Assembly: GCA_022606135.1 (NCBI GenBank)
Contig: JABYQN010000002.1
Span: forward strand, 2,728,001 to 2,792,000
Length of the DNA: 64,000 nucleotides
From: Fomes fomentarius
Taxonomy: Eukaryota; Basidiomycota; Agaricomycetes; Polyporales; Polyporaceae
Direction: 5' to 3'
Part shown: positions 32,320 to 43,509 of the stretch, one piece after another
How positions within the stretch are numbered: position 1 is the stretch's first letter
How the letters are laid out: every line of letters begins with the position of its first letter
Position numbers and translations under genes: made by a program
The notes under the pieces: model-generated
Databases searched by the model: none
Seen by the model: the letters and a program-made list of their open reading frames with translations, nothing else
Told to the model about the DNA's origin: nothing

Positions 32320-33254
32320 ATGGGTGGGAATCAGTCAGTCCCAAAGATTACGAAGCAGGACCGTGCCATCCTCGAGTCAGTACACGAGTGGCTTGCTGAA
32401 CGTTCTGGGATGTAATCGTTCACAGCCTGAAACTGCAGCGTGATAAGGTCCGGCAGTATCAGAAGAAAGTGAGCATAACCGCTCTCTTGTGTGGTAGAAG
32501 GAGGGTCATTGCGGGGAACAGATTCAAGTAGTCCTGGATCGTGAGCATGAGATTGCGAAGCAGCAATTGGCGTCGGGGAACAAGGACCGTGCGCTCATCG
32601 CGCTCAGGAAACGCAAGTATCAGGAGGGCTTGCTTGCCAAGACTGATGCACAACTAGAGAACTTGGAGAACTTGGTGCGTTACTGTGTTTTGTCCCCGCT
32701 CTCCCGTTACCTCAACGAAGTGTGGAATAGGTCTCCACCATTGAGTTCTCTCTGGTCGAGGTCTCCGTCTTGCATGGTCTACAACAAGGCAACGAGGTCT
32801 TGAAGGAGATACACAAGGAACTGAATGTGGAGAACGTCGAGCGTATATTGGGGGAGTCGCAGGAAGCGAGAGAGTATCAACGAGTGCGTCTACGTATTCT
32901 CCGTTCCATTATCGCCATGCTCAGACCCTCATTACAGGAAATCGACGAAATGCTTTCGAACTCATTAACCGTAGAAGACGAGGAAGCTGTTCAAGCAGAG
33001 TTGCGGGAACTGCAGTTGCAGACAGTATGTGCATGTTCCCCTCAACATCAATGTATAAGCGGTGACCTTCTATTTGCAGGTCAGCGTGGAGGAGCAACAG
33101 CGCCCCATCGAGTTACCGTCTCCACCTACCAAAGCACCTGTTACCGAGGGTGAGTGGCTATACCTAGCCGTCCGTACAATGCTGACAACGAAACCCTGTA
33201 GAAGAACCAGAAACTCAACTTCAAGAGCGGGAACGGGTGCCAGTCGCAGCATGA
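32320..33254 (+). CDS. VPS20: ESCRT-III subunit Vps20/CHMP6
   Basis: Charged multivesicular body protein that nucleates Snf7 polymers on endosomes, downstream of ESCRT-II. The start MGGNQSVPKITKQDRAIL has the N-myristoylation signal (Gly2, Ser6) typical of Vps20. Seven exons join in frame. Helix 1-2 residues run DLKLQRDKVRQYQKK, IQVVLDREHEIAKQQLASGN, KDRALIALRKRKYQEGLLAK, then TDAQLENLENL and VSTIEFSLVEVSVLHGLQQG, the Snf7-family core. The acidic, autoinhibitory C-terminal half includes EIDEMLSNSLTVEDEEAVQA and ends EPETQLQERERVPVAA. About 210 aa, the family length. Convergent with the cyclophilin gene, with 60 bp between the stops. Confidence 0.92.
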
Positions 33255-33314
33255 TCCATCTATCGCATACTACAGTATATCATGTACAATACTAATACAG
33301 CCTAGATATCAGAT

Positions 33315-35341
33315 TCACCAAGCCTCAAAGTCCCCGAATCCAATCCGCTTCTTCTTTTTGGGCTCTTCTAGGGGTGCCGGAGTAGCGGCAGCGAGAGCTT
33401 CTAGAGGTCTCTTTGCATTGAGGTTCAGATACTTACCGACACCACCTCCCGCTGCACCAGGGCCTGACTTCTCAGAGCCAACCTTGACACCGAACCAGTT
33501 GATGTCGTCCTTGGCCTTCTCCTCTGCCTCTTTCGTCCGTGAATGCTGCACCTCTGCCTTCCGCGCTCGCTTCTTGGACTCGCGTTGCTTGTAATCTTCG
33601 AAGGGATCCTGGTAACTGAGCAGGTCTTAAGCATGACGCATCGGCACGGAGGCGGAGGGGGCACACGCGACTTACATGACAACCTCGGTGATTCTGACTG
33701 GTTTTGCAGGCCGTTCCATACCAGGCTTTACGACAAGTGCCTCTAGTGCGTCGAGGACATCTTCCCCGCCTACCAGCTTGCCGAAGACGGTATGTTTCTT
33801 GTCCAGGTGCGGTGTTTCGCGGAACGTGACATAGAATTGAGAGCCGTTGGTACTGGGACCTTTGTTCGCCATGGCGACAATTCCTCGGCTGTCGTGCTTA
33901 GCGGCATTCCGGAGGTCGTACTCGTCGCGGAATGGTGTGCCCCAACATGATTCGCCACCTGATCCTGTTCCGGTTGGGTCACCGGTTTGGATCTAGGAGG
34001 CGATGTGAGATGGAGTTTAGGTGATATGTAGTGGAAGAACAAACCATGAAGCCCGGAACCAAACGGTGGAAGAGGCAGTTATTGTACTTGCCAGCCTTGG
34101 CTAATTGCAGGAAATTGTAACATGTCTTGGGAGCCTGGAGAATCTGTGACTCCTCTGGTCGTTGAGATCGTATTGTGAGACCTACCTTTTCGCAGAACAA
34201 CTCCAAGTTCAGTGCCCCACCTCCAAGACTGGTGACAACGCGAACATATGCACGACGCTTGCCGACGTCTTTTTCCTTGCCTTTCCCTTTGGGCGGATTC
34301 GCGAACTCGTCGAACATCAGTTCTTCCTAGGAGTCGCGGCAGTGTACATTTGAGTCACGCCCTAGGTAACATGTTAAGCTACACACACCTCATCCCAAAG
34401 CAACTGTGTACTCTGTGTTTGGGGATCAACGGAGGTTGAGGTCAAGGACGCTCCGGGTAGTCCAGTCGAGTAGGGAGAGGCATTCCCTGCAGCGATGTCA
34501 ATTAGGCCACAGAACAGGGAATGGATTCAGACATACAAGGGACGGCCGCCTTCGCTTTGACAACTGGCGCGGCCGGGGCGGGCTTTATAGCTACTACGCT
34601 AGAGGAATCTTTGTCCTTCGCCGCGTTCGCTGATTCCTGAGCGCTCTTGCCCGGAACAGAGGCAGGAGGAAATCCATGGGGATTTTGAAGAGTAATGACG
34701 TCCTCCCTATAAAGAACAGGTGAGAAAAGGGGGGGGGGGAATTGTCAAGAGTGCAGCCACAGACTTCTTGAACTTGACATCAGCCACAAGGTCACGTCCG
34801 CCTTTGCTACTTTCCGCAAGGAAGACGTTGCCCGTGGTGGCAATAGCCACTATGTGTGAGTGCTCACTGAACGGCTTGAACGAGATGGGATCATGGATCT
34901 CCCCAGAGGGTTTGCGGGAGTAATGGAGGGTGATGAGTTCGGATGGTTGCAGGGGTTCTTGGGTGACAGGGTTGATGTTATTGTGCTGCCTACATTCATT
35001 GAATTCATGAGCTTGAAAATCCAACAGTGATACGTTAGTGATACGCACTTAAGCCATGGTATGATACTGACTAGCTCGAAAACGTTCCCAGTGCCATCAG
35101 AGTTCCGAGCGCAGACGGGATGTGTAAACGGTTGGAATGTCAGTGCGCAGCAATCAAATGGAGTTCGTGAGCCAGGATGAGGCGCCTCCTGTTTACTGCA
35201 CATATGCATGATTAGAATAGCCAGAACGAAGGATGAACACACTTACGCTTTGAAACCAGCTGAGGAAGCAGTATGTTGGCCAAACATGCCAGAGTGCTCG
35301 GCGTGTGTGACATAGAGCTTGTTCGAGTTTCCGTGACCCAT
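33315..35341 (-). CDS. CYP8: U-box cyclophilin, PPIL2/Cyp8 type
   Basis: Peptidyl-prolyl isomerase joined to a U-box ubiquitin-ligase fold; relatives are spliceosome-associated. The start [20 protein letters not shown] is typical. The U-box follows: [51 protein letters not shown] and [20 protein letters not shown]. After an Ala/Lys-rich linker ([14 protein letters not shown]) comes the cyclophilin domain: [31 protein letters not shown] (catalytic Arg in FHR), [20 protein letters not shown] and [20 protein letters not shown]. The basic C-terminal tail is [14 protein letters not shown]. Eight or more exons. A G10 run at about 34729-34738 lies in an intron. Confidence 0.9.
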
Positions 35342-35670
35342 AGTGAGATTTGGTCGGGGGAATGGGTGGAATAGAGAGATTGAGGACGGACGAAGACGGT
35401 GAACTTGTAAGTTAACTAATAACAAGCTGAGTACCTCGATTTTGTGCGCGTCAACGGTCAATGGTCATGCACTGCAGCGTCATGCTGGATCTTGAGTCAC
35501 GTGACTAAACCCCCGTCGCGCATTCTCCGTCAGAATCCGTCTTGTCCAAGTTCCAAGTTCACCTTCGTCTGCGTTCTCTAGGGAGGGATACATTGGGTCT
35601 TCCGGTACGTGCGCACGCTCTACCAACATTACTACCCACCCACACCTTGCCAGGCCTGGCACGTATTCGT
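35342..35670. promoter_or_regulatory. Bidirectional promoter CYP8 / PPR gene
   Basis: About 330 bp between divergent ATGs. A probable 5' UTR intron of the PPR gene lies here (donor gtacgtgcgc at about 35604, acceptor ccag near 35654), which would remove an apparent frame extending upstream from a TTG. Confidence 0.5.
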
Positions 35671-37932
35671 ATGCTTGCACGCACAACGCGCCATGGGATT
35701 CCACCGACCATTACACTGGACTTCCTAGTCCCAAGTCTGCTGTCACATCGGACAACATACCGTGAGGTCTCCGTTTCTCGGCTTACCCCCACACAGCATA
35801 TCGCAACGAAATCCACCCATGCCTCTCCGGCCATGCAGCTACCACCACGGCCCCCCTCCTGGTCATCGAAAACCCCACCTGGGGCCGTTCTAGCGCAATT
35901 GGATCACCAACACCGCGCCCTCGAGCCCCAGGTCCTCGCGGCTTTTGCAAACACCCAGGTCGAGGCGTTCTCTAGGGTTGTCCCTGAACTTCGCCATGCG
36001 TTCGATAAACGTGACATGGCGAAAGCGTCGGAGGTGTGGTCTACGCTCAATGAAGGCAATCTCCTCGTCCTCTTCGGACCTTTGCAGCACGATATATGCT
36101 CGAGGCTTGTCGCGTCCCATTGCTACCACAGCTACCGCGAAGGGTCGTTTACGCCCGAGGTGCAAATTCTACTCGAAGAGATGGCGTTGGTCATGGCTAT
36201 CGAAGGGGCAACATTTGGATTGAGACAATTGATGCTTCTTCTCGTGAGGTGGGGGCGACCACGGGAGGTGCTGGCTTTGTACGACAAGTATCTCGAAGGC
36301 CTTCGAAATAAGGGCTTGCTCCAGGACACCGAACCCAGGACCGAGAATACTGACGAAACAAATCCACCACCCATCCGTGACGAAATCCTGCTCTCCGCCA
36401 TTGTTGCATACGTCCAGCTAGACGCATTCGCGGAGGCTCTCCCTGTATACCTCTCGGCCGCTACACGGATTGCACGCACCACTGTGGAAGAGTTTCTCAC
36501 CCTCATTCCTGCTGATCTCCGAGCCCGGGTTGAAGATTTCGCTCGCCGTCTCGACACCGCGTCGCTGATCACCAGACCTGACGCGATGTTGAAACACCTC
36601 TCCAACCTTAGCAGGGATGCGGCCTATCATTCCATCGAGAAGCTATACTCGACCATGATTGTGGGTGTGCGTGGCCCGCGTCCGTGGTTAGCAGTCGACC
36701 CATCAGGTCTTGCTGGAACGCGGACATTGGTGCTCCCCCACTTCTTCTGGACGTCGTTCCTGAAGAGCTTCCTCCTCTGTAGACGGGTGGACCTTTCGGA
36801 GCGTCTGTGGGACGATATGCTGGACCTCGGCGTCGTCCCCAAGGTCGATACATGGAACGCGTTGCTCGACGGATACGCAAGGAATCGCGCCGTTGACTCC
36901 GTGGTCAGCACGTGGGACCTAATGCTCTCACAGGGCGTTCGACCCGACGCACTGTCCTATCGCGCTCTGTTGCACGGTCTCTATCACGCTGGCAGATTTG
37001 AAGAGGGCCACAAACGACTCGAGGAGTTCGAGAGGAATTTCATCAAACCTGGAGACTCCCATTACGATTCGTCTGTTCTATCCGTGTACAACACCGTCAT
37101 CTACGATCTGCTCTTCGCATCCCGCTTCGAGGCAGCACAAGCCCTCTTCGAGAAGTTGGAAATCAAGGGGCCCAAACCCGACATCGTCACCTACAACACG
37201 TTCCTTCGTTTTCATGCTCGAAAAGCAGATCTCAAGGGGATGGCACAGGTGCTCCAGAAACTCCAGCCAAGTGGGATACAACCAGATGTCTACACGTTTT
37301 CCACCCTCCTTTCCGCGATGCTCAAAGTCCGTCCAGATGCGGACAAGATGATGGTCACATTCATGAAGAGGCACGGTGTTGCTCCAGACACGACCGCACT
37401 GACCGCCGTCATCGATCAGCAGCTCCGAGAACGCACGCCCGAAGGCTTTAAGATTGCAATGGAATTGTTATCCAAGATGGAGGGGAACGAGTACGAGACC
37501 GCGGAGCCGAATGCAGTAACGTATACTGTAATCTTGACGGCCATCAACGAAGCGATTTGGCTGGACCGTTCGGCGGCGGAAGAAGAAAGCAGGCGGATCT
37601 GGGATAGGATGCGAGAACGGGGTATCACTCCCGAACGCGCCACGTACAACATCCTCATCAAGGCTTCACTGGCAAGTCCAGGGAAGGACGGAGTGGAGAA
37701 CGCTATAGCCTACTACAGGAACATGTGGAAGGAGCGCGTGCACTTAGGGAACGATACTTGGTATCTCCTTCTTCACGGGTTGATGGCCAAAGAGGAGTGG
37801 GAAATGGCGGACGAGATTGTGAAGGATATGCACAAGATGAAGGGGACTGCTGTTCCGCGTTGGCTACGAGTACTAGCGGACACTGTGAACAAGATGTCGC
37901 GGAGGAATAGAAATAGTAGGATGCACCTCTGA
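35671..37932 (+). CDS. Mitochondrial pentatricopeptide-repeat protein
   Basis: Organellar RNA-binding repeat protein, single exon of 753 aa from the ATG at 35671. The frame extends upstream only from a TTG. The N-terminus MLARTTRHGIPPTITLDFLV has Arg and hydroxyl residues fitting a presequence. PPR motifs of ~35 residues are clear from about residue 380 on: VVPKVDTWNALLDGYARNRA, GVRPDALSYRALLHGLYHAG, GPKPDIVTYNTFLRFHARKA, GIQPDVYTFSTLLSAMLKVR, GVAPDTTALTAVIDQQ, EPNAVTYTVILTAINEA and GITPERATYNILIKASLASP. I cannot assign a target transcript. A role in mitochondrial mRNA stability or translation is the family expectation. Confidence 0.88.
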   Translation: MLARTTRHGIPPTITLDFLVPSLLSHRTTYREVSVSRLTPTQHIATKSTHASPAMQLPPRPPSWSSKTPPGAVLAQLDHQHRALEPQVLAAFANTQVEAFSRVVPELRHAFDKRDMAKASEVWSTLNEGNLLVLFGPLQHDICSRLVASHCYHSYREGSFTPEVQILLEEMALVMAIEGATFGLRQLMLLLVRWGRPREVLALYDKYLEGLRNKGLLQDTEPRTENTDETNPPPIRDEILLSAIVAYVQLDAFAEALPVYLSAATRIARTTVEEFLTLIPADLRARVEDFARRLDTASLITRPDAMLKHLSNLSRDAAYHSIEKLYSTMIVGVRGPRPWLAVDPSGLAGTRTLVLPHFFWTSFLKSFLLCRRVDLSERLWDDMLDLGVVPKVDTWNALLDGYARNRAVDSVVSTWDLMLSQGVRPDALSYRALLHGLYHAGRFEEGHKRLEEFERNFIKPGDSHYDSSVLSVYNTVIYDLLFASRFEAAQALFEKLEIKGPKPDIVTYNTFLRFHARKADLKGMAQVLQKLQPSGIQPDVYTFSTLLSAMLKVRPDADKMMVTFMKRHGVAPDTTALTAVIDQQLRERTPEGFKIAMELLSKMEGNEYETAEPNAVTYTVILTAINEAIWLDRSAAEEESRRIWDRMRERGITPERATYNILIKASLASPGKDGVENAIAYYRNMWKERVHLGNDTWYLLLHGLMAKEEWEMADEIVKDMHKMKGTAVPRWLRVLADTVNKMSRRNRNSRMHL

Positions 37933-38011
37933 TATCATGGTCCATTGTCCACGCTTGTGGGGCGTATGTCTGATGTACGTACGAACGCTAGCCTTGGATT
38001 GTGGGTCCGGC

Positions 38012-38334
38012 TCAGAGGCGTTTCTCTCCAAGGAGAAAGGACTTTCCGAGTCCGAGTCTGACGTACCGGGCGTAGGCTTGTGATATGGTCAGATGAGTGA
38101 CGGCGAAATTGAGGGCGACGATGTAGACGCGATAGAAGGCTACATACCCCAGTAACTCCATCTTCTGCCTAGCCATTTGCCGAACCAAGGCAGCAGTACT
38201 ATCGAGAACAGTTGCTGAAGTTGCTCGAGGCTCTCCTGCCACTCCTGCTCGAGAAGGCGGTCCTCCTCGTCCGAGTCGTACGAGGCATCTGATGAGACAG
38301 AGATTGTGTCGAGCGACTGGATGGATTGGGGCAT
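38012..38334 (-). CDS. Small single-pass membrane protein, Mim2-like
   Basis: Two exons join to 83 aa: MPQSIQSLDTISVSSDASYD, an acidic SDEEDRLLEQEWQESLEQ segment, a hydrophobic helix LFSIVLLPWFGKWLGRRWSY, then AYARYVRLGLGKSFLLGEKR after a GT-AG intron (gtatgtagcc to atcacaag). Length, acidic N-terminus and helix followed by KxLGRRxxYW resemble fungal Mim2, an outer-membrane factor that inserts helical import receptors. I am not certain of the family. The ATG at 38334 is used because the longer frame starts only with GTG. Stop codons of this gene and the PPR gene are 79 bp apart (convergent). Confidence 0.5.
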
Positions 38335-38625
38335 GAGCAGGTGGTAGTCCTTGGTAGAGGGCGGCAGCACGGGGACGGCGGCGACTCGGCAGGGAAAAGT
38401 GTGACCTCACTCGGCTGAACGATGAGTGCGACACGCGACGGCCGCCCGCGGAGTCGATAGGACCGGACAGCCATCCCCTGGCCATCCCTCAGTCTGTCAC
38501 CCAACACTCACTAGCGTCTTGCCTCGACGCTATATCTGTGTCCTACTCTTTTGCCCTTCTCTTTTGCTCGTGGCTACCACCTTCTTGTCTACAATCTTGT
38601 CTCTTCGCTCCTCTGCAGATGCAGA

Positions 38626-41166
38626 ATGCCGCCAACGTCAAAGCGCCTCGTGGGCCAGCCCTTACTCTACGCCATATCCGTGTTTGCTAGTCTGGGAGTC
38701 TTCTTGGTGAGTATTTTGACAGAAAGGCTGCAACCGCCGCAGAGAATCAAGGCTAAATTACCTCACCCAAGTTCGGATATGACCAGGGGTGAGCTTCCTT
38801 GCATGTGCCCGTCTGTCTAGACCATGCCGTCTCACCCGCACTGTGTGCTGTGTTCAGTGTTATGTCTGGTGTCATCACCGGCCCACACTTCCGAAAATTC
38901 TTCAATGACCCAACTGCTATCGAGGTTGGGACGATGGTAGCAGTGCTCGAAATCGGCGCCTTCAGTGAGTTTACCAGAAGCCACCACTTCTCGCAGACTT
39001 CTGATCGTGTATGCAGTCACTTCCGTGGCTGCTGGACAAGTCGGCGACATCATAGGAAGACGCGGAACGCTCTTCAGCGGTGCTGTCGTCTTTGCTCTCG
39101 GTGGTGCCATACAGACCTTCACCTCAGGTTTCTGGACGATGGTCATTGGCCGTATCATTTCTGGCCTCGGTGTCGGCTTGCTTTCGTGAGTGTGCTCTTT
39201 CGTGGCTCATGCAGAATGTTCATGCCATGCCATAGGACCATTGTGCCTATATACCAGAGTGAGATATCGCCCCCTGACCACGTATGTGATATGATAGAGA
39301 TGAGGCCTGTGACAGTGCTCATCCCTGTGTCCGTAGCGTGGGGCTCTCGCATGTATGGAGTTCACCGGAAACATCTTCGGTTACGCGTCCTCTGTGGTAC
39401 GTGATCCACGGAATTGACATGTAGCACTTACTCTCATTCACGACTATATGCAGTGGATCGACTACTTTTGTTCATTCATCGACTCCGACCTCTCATGGCG
39501 AATACCGTTGTTCATCCAAGTCGTCATCGGCGCGTTCCTTGCAGCCGGATCGCTCGTTATGCCTGAGAGTCCGCGGTAGGTTTAGTTGATAGTGACGGCC
39601 ACTAGAGTCTGATTTTTGACTATACTCTAGGTGGCTCATTGACGTAGATCGAGACGAGGAGGGCATGCAAGTCATTGCCGACCTTCACGGCGGTGATCCT
39701 GAGGATGTTGTAGCGAAAGCAGAGTTCCAAGAGATCAAGGACAGGGTTACTCTCGAGGTACCTTTATCCGCATCACGATATGAAACGCAGTTGCTGAACA
39801 ATGTACAGCGTGAATCCGGTGAAGGACGTACATATGCGAATATGTGGAAACGATACAAGCGGCGCGTCTTGCTTGCGATGTCATCTCAAGCATTTGCTCA
39901 GCTGGTGTGTATGCTCGTGTGAAAGAGTGACTGAAGCTGACCACCACCATTTATTCAGAATGGCATCAATGGTAAGAGCTTAACTATCTGAGCCCGGACA
40001 TCTGGCTTATCGGTCAACACCGTTGTAGTCATTTCGTACTATGCTCGTGAGTTGCATATCATGCGTTACATTGGCCAGAGGCTAATGAATTACGTGTAGC
40101 ACGGGTATTCGAAGGTCAGCACGCCATGTAGTGCACCAATGGCTCATTGACGTGAACGAGGTTTGCAGAGGCGGGATGGATCGGTCGTGATGCCATTCTC
40201 ATGACCGGTATCAACGCCATCATCTACATCCTGAGCACGCTCCCTCCGTAGGTGACGTACGTCCGTACCTGTGACGCAGCTAACACCCCGAATCTGATCA
40301 GATGGTACCTCGTCGATCGCTGGGGTCGCCGGTTCATTCTTTTGAGCGGTGCTGTTGTGGTACGTATACGGTCCGCTATCGATATATCACGACCCTAACA
40401 ACATGCTAGATGGCTCTCGCTTTGGGTTTGACCGGTTGGTGGATGTACATTGATGTGGCAGAGACACCTCGCGCCGTCGTCGTCTGCGTTATTGTCTTCA
40501 ACGCAGCGTTTGGGTACAGCTGGGGCCCTATACCGTGGCTCTACCCTCCTGAGGTGCGTAATCCCACATTGTGAGACAGTTGATGCTAATGCATGTCATA
40601 GATCATGCCGTTGGCTGTTCGCGCAAAGGGCGTGTCCTTATCCACTGCTACTAATTGGGCTTTCAACTTCCTTGTAGGGGAAATGACGCCCTACCTGCAG
40701 GAGCTCATCGAATGGCGTCTGTATCCCATGCACGGCTTTTTCTGTGTCTGCAGTTTCGTCCTTGGTAAGCACCGGACTTGAGGTATCTTGCGTGATGATC
40801 ACTGACAAGCGATCCTTGCAGTTTACTTCCGTATGTCATATGTCTCCTTTGTTCTAGCGTATCATGACATTCTCCTTTCCAGTTTATCCCGAAACAAAGG
40901 GCGTACCTTTGGAAGAGATGGATACAGTGTTCGGCGAAGGTACGTTGCATGGCATGTTCATGTATCTTCAGATCTGACAATGTAATGCAGAGGAGCTAGA
41001 AGAACGATTAGAAGATGAGGAGTCGGAGCGTGCATCTCTGGTCTCTAGACGATCCAGTCGCTCTCGCCGAAGCCTCACGAGGGTGCCGAGCCGAGGCTTG
41101 GTGAGTCGTCTGCTGGAGAGCCGTAATGGGCGCGGAAACTACCAGCCCATCGACGGCGACGAATAG
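38626..41166 (+). CDS. MFS sugar transporter (hexose family)
   Basis: Twelve-helix proton:sugar symporter at the plasma membrane. The start MPPTSKRLVGQPLLYAISVF is followed, across a 17-nt microexon (38772-38788), by FGYDQG and VMSGVITGPHFRKFFND. Signature motifs are GQVGDIIGRRGTLFSGAVVF (loop 2-3), VIGRIISGLGVGLLST then VPIYQSEISPPDHRG, PESPRWLIDVDRDEEG, AFAQLNGINVISYYA, WYLVDRWGRRFILLSG, YSWGPIPWLYPPEIMPLAVR and YPETKGVPLEEMDTVFGE. The tail is Ser/Arg-rich (SRRSSRSRRSLTRVPSRGL) and ends in DGDE. About 14 to 16 exons. The substrate is probably a hexose but is not decidable from sequence. Confidence 0.9.
38772..38788 (+). other. 17-nt microexon in sugar transporter
   Basis: TTCGGATATGACCAGGG, flanked by acceptor cccaag and donor gtgagc. 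It encodes FGYDQG (first helix motif of the sugar-transporter family) with the next exon completing the Gly codon. Confidence 0.8.
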
Positions 41167-41623
41167 GAGCTCGCGAGGATGAACAGCAGTGCTGTTGAGG
41201 GCAATGAGGGCAATCCTGTCGTCATGCCTCGGCGTCAGACTCCCGTTCACGGGGAAGACGACGCATAGCCGGGGCGTGTGCGCAGGGCGAAGTAGTGATG
41301 ATTACCAAGTGGTAATTGGTAGTTAGACTGCTCCCTTGACCGCCGTTGTTCATCCTCACCACACAGTCTAGCCGCTAGCACGACTACCTTAGCTACAGCG
41401 AGAATAATCCCTGTACGCCGCCTGCCCTGCACAAGGATGCCCCCTCATTGTACCCAATACTTGTCACATATATCGTAGCTTCCCCAATTGCTCACTAACA
41501 GTCAATTATGTTCTCTCTTGTTCTCCAATGGTACCATCTGTCTGAATGCCAGTCGGTGTGTAGGCGAATCCTAACAGGCGCTCATGGTTGCATTTGGAGA
41601 GTTGCGCAAGCGCACATGACATC
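41167..41623. other. Intergenic between sugar transporter and MRH4
   Basis: About 460 bp. The proximal part is the transporter 3' flank. The distal part holds the MRH4 promoter. No gene or repeat recognised; the minus-strand frames here have no similarity. Confidence 0.4.
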
Positions 41624-43509
41624 ATGCGACCTCTGCCTTCTGCCATCCCATCGACTTGGGCACGATTCTCAAGTCGGGCATTTGTCCCTCCACCTCGCTC
41701 TTCTCGCGCATCTGCGACACGATGCTACCACGAAGGACCGCGCGACACAGTCACCAAGTACCAGCATCCTAACGAGTACAGTTTTGGGCAACTTCGTCTT
41801 GAACCGACCGTCCTCGCGGCCTTGCACTCCGCATTTCCTTCCATCAAGCACCCAACACCTATTCAGCACCGGTTTATTGACGCGGTTCTGAAGGGGAAGG
41901 ATGTGCTACTCAAGGACAAAACGGGGTCCGGAAAGTGCGTGCTCACGCGTTCATACCTTCCACGTCAGTAACAAATACGGCCCGTAGGTCTTTTGCTATA
42001 GCACTCGCGCTGCTCAGTCAGAACCGGAAACCATTGTACAAGAGCGCGAGCGGGGCGAGGACACTGCCTATAAAACATCTTATTCTTGTTCCCCATCGTG
42101 ACCTGGCGTACCAATTCTTCCATTGGATCGAACGTATACACCACCATATGACACAGGCACCACCTCTCCCCTCCCTCGTACAGGTTCTCGTTAGGGATTC
42201 TACTGCCACGCTTGAGGAGCAAGTCGCCCCGATCCAAAAGGACTCCCCGCGTATCCTCATAGGCACTCCGCAGGCGGTGTACGACGTCGTGCAGGCCGAC
42301 CCAGATGCTCTGCCGCTTAACCGACTCTCGACGGTAGTCGTGGACGAGGCGGACTACCTGATCGAGAGTGTTCCTATTATGTCGGACAAATACGCAATGA
42401 TGAAGATCGAGCGGCGCATCAACAAGCACCCTGGACCAACGCGTCTCCTGCTCAACCACATCTACGACACCGAGAACATACGCCGGAAGGACTCGTACCA
42501 GATGTTTCGACGTCAAAGCCCAAGGGGTGAAGACCAAAGGCGGGATGACTTTCTCCAAGCCCCACAGCTCGTGATGATGTCGGCGACGCTCAGGAATCAC
42601 CTCAAGCGCTTCCTGCTCGCGGACAGCGGCTGGTTCGCCAAAGAGCAGGGAATGCTTGTCAGGATTACTGGCGATGCGTCCTCGCACTACCCGCAGTCTT
42701 CGAAGATCGCACCCGAAGAGGACCACGCGGAATTTGCAGTTGGCGGGACAGGGCTGCAGCACCACGTTCTAGTCGTAACCAAAGATGGAGATGTCGTGAA
42801 CATCAAGGGCGCGGTGAACCCCCCTGCAGCTCAATCCGAAGAGTCGGCAGATGCCTCTGAAGCAGCTGTAGAATTACCTCCACCGTCGGCCATGCAAGCT
42901 TACGACGTCCAGGAATCTGGTACGTATTGCACCACGTTGGCCGACTCTTCACATGAATCACTTAAGCTCAATGAATTGACGGTTTCCACAGACGAGCCGT
43001 CGCCGTTCGACCCAGACACAATGGAGGCAATTGCAGTTGCCTTTGCGCTCGACGTGCCTTCCGTGGCGCTCCTCGTGCTGCCTTCAGAAGCACCCGTGCA
43101 ATTGGCAGTCCGCGATTTGCGACTGCTCGGTGTCAATGCACACCGGTTGGATGTCGTCAGAGATGAAACGGGAAAGACACATTTGATGCGCCGGGATTTC
43201 GACACAGCGGCTGAGAATCCGACGTTGCTGGTATCGACACTGGCTTCGACACGCGGCTTGGACCTTCCGGAACTCTCGCACGTCTTCATCCTTGGGATTC
43301 TGGACGGGGGCAAGGTGGACTCTTACTTGCACGTCGCAGGGCGCGTAGGGCGCTTTGGACGTGGAGGCAAGGTGATCAGTGTTGTTGGGGATCGACATAT
43401 TGCGGTGGAAGTGAATGGGAAGCAGAAGATGAGGGACGAACCCCAGTTGATGCAGACGATGTTCAAGAAAATGGGGATCAGAGCGGTCAAGCATGAGCAT
43501 TTCGACTGA
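41624..43509 (+). CDS. MRH4: Mitochondrial DEAD-box RNA helicase Mrh4
   Basis: Mitochondrial ATP-dependent RNA helicase implicated in large-subunit ribosome assembly in yeast. Two exons (41624-41934 and 41988-43509) give 610 aa. The start MRPLPSAIPSTWARFSSRAF is an Arg/Ser-rich presequence. Motifs in order: Q motif HPTPIQHRFIDAVL, Walker A DKTGSGKS (split by the intron, unusually starting with Asp-Lys), LILVPHRDLAYQFF (Ia), LIGTPQAVYD (Ib), VVDEADYLI (II, DEAD), MMSATLRNH (III, SAT), LLVSTLASTRGLDLPELSHV (V) and HVAGRVGRFGRGG (VI). A Ser/Glu-rich insertion of about 90 residues (around 42790-42990) separates the helicase lobes, typical of Mrh4. Confidence 0.87.

Noticed and set aside
35542..35670. 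Longer PPR start at 35542
   Set aside because: That codon is TTG. The region also looks like a 5' UTR with a possible intron; the ATG at 35671 gives a plausible presequence.
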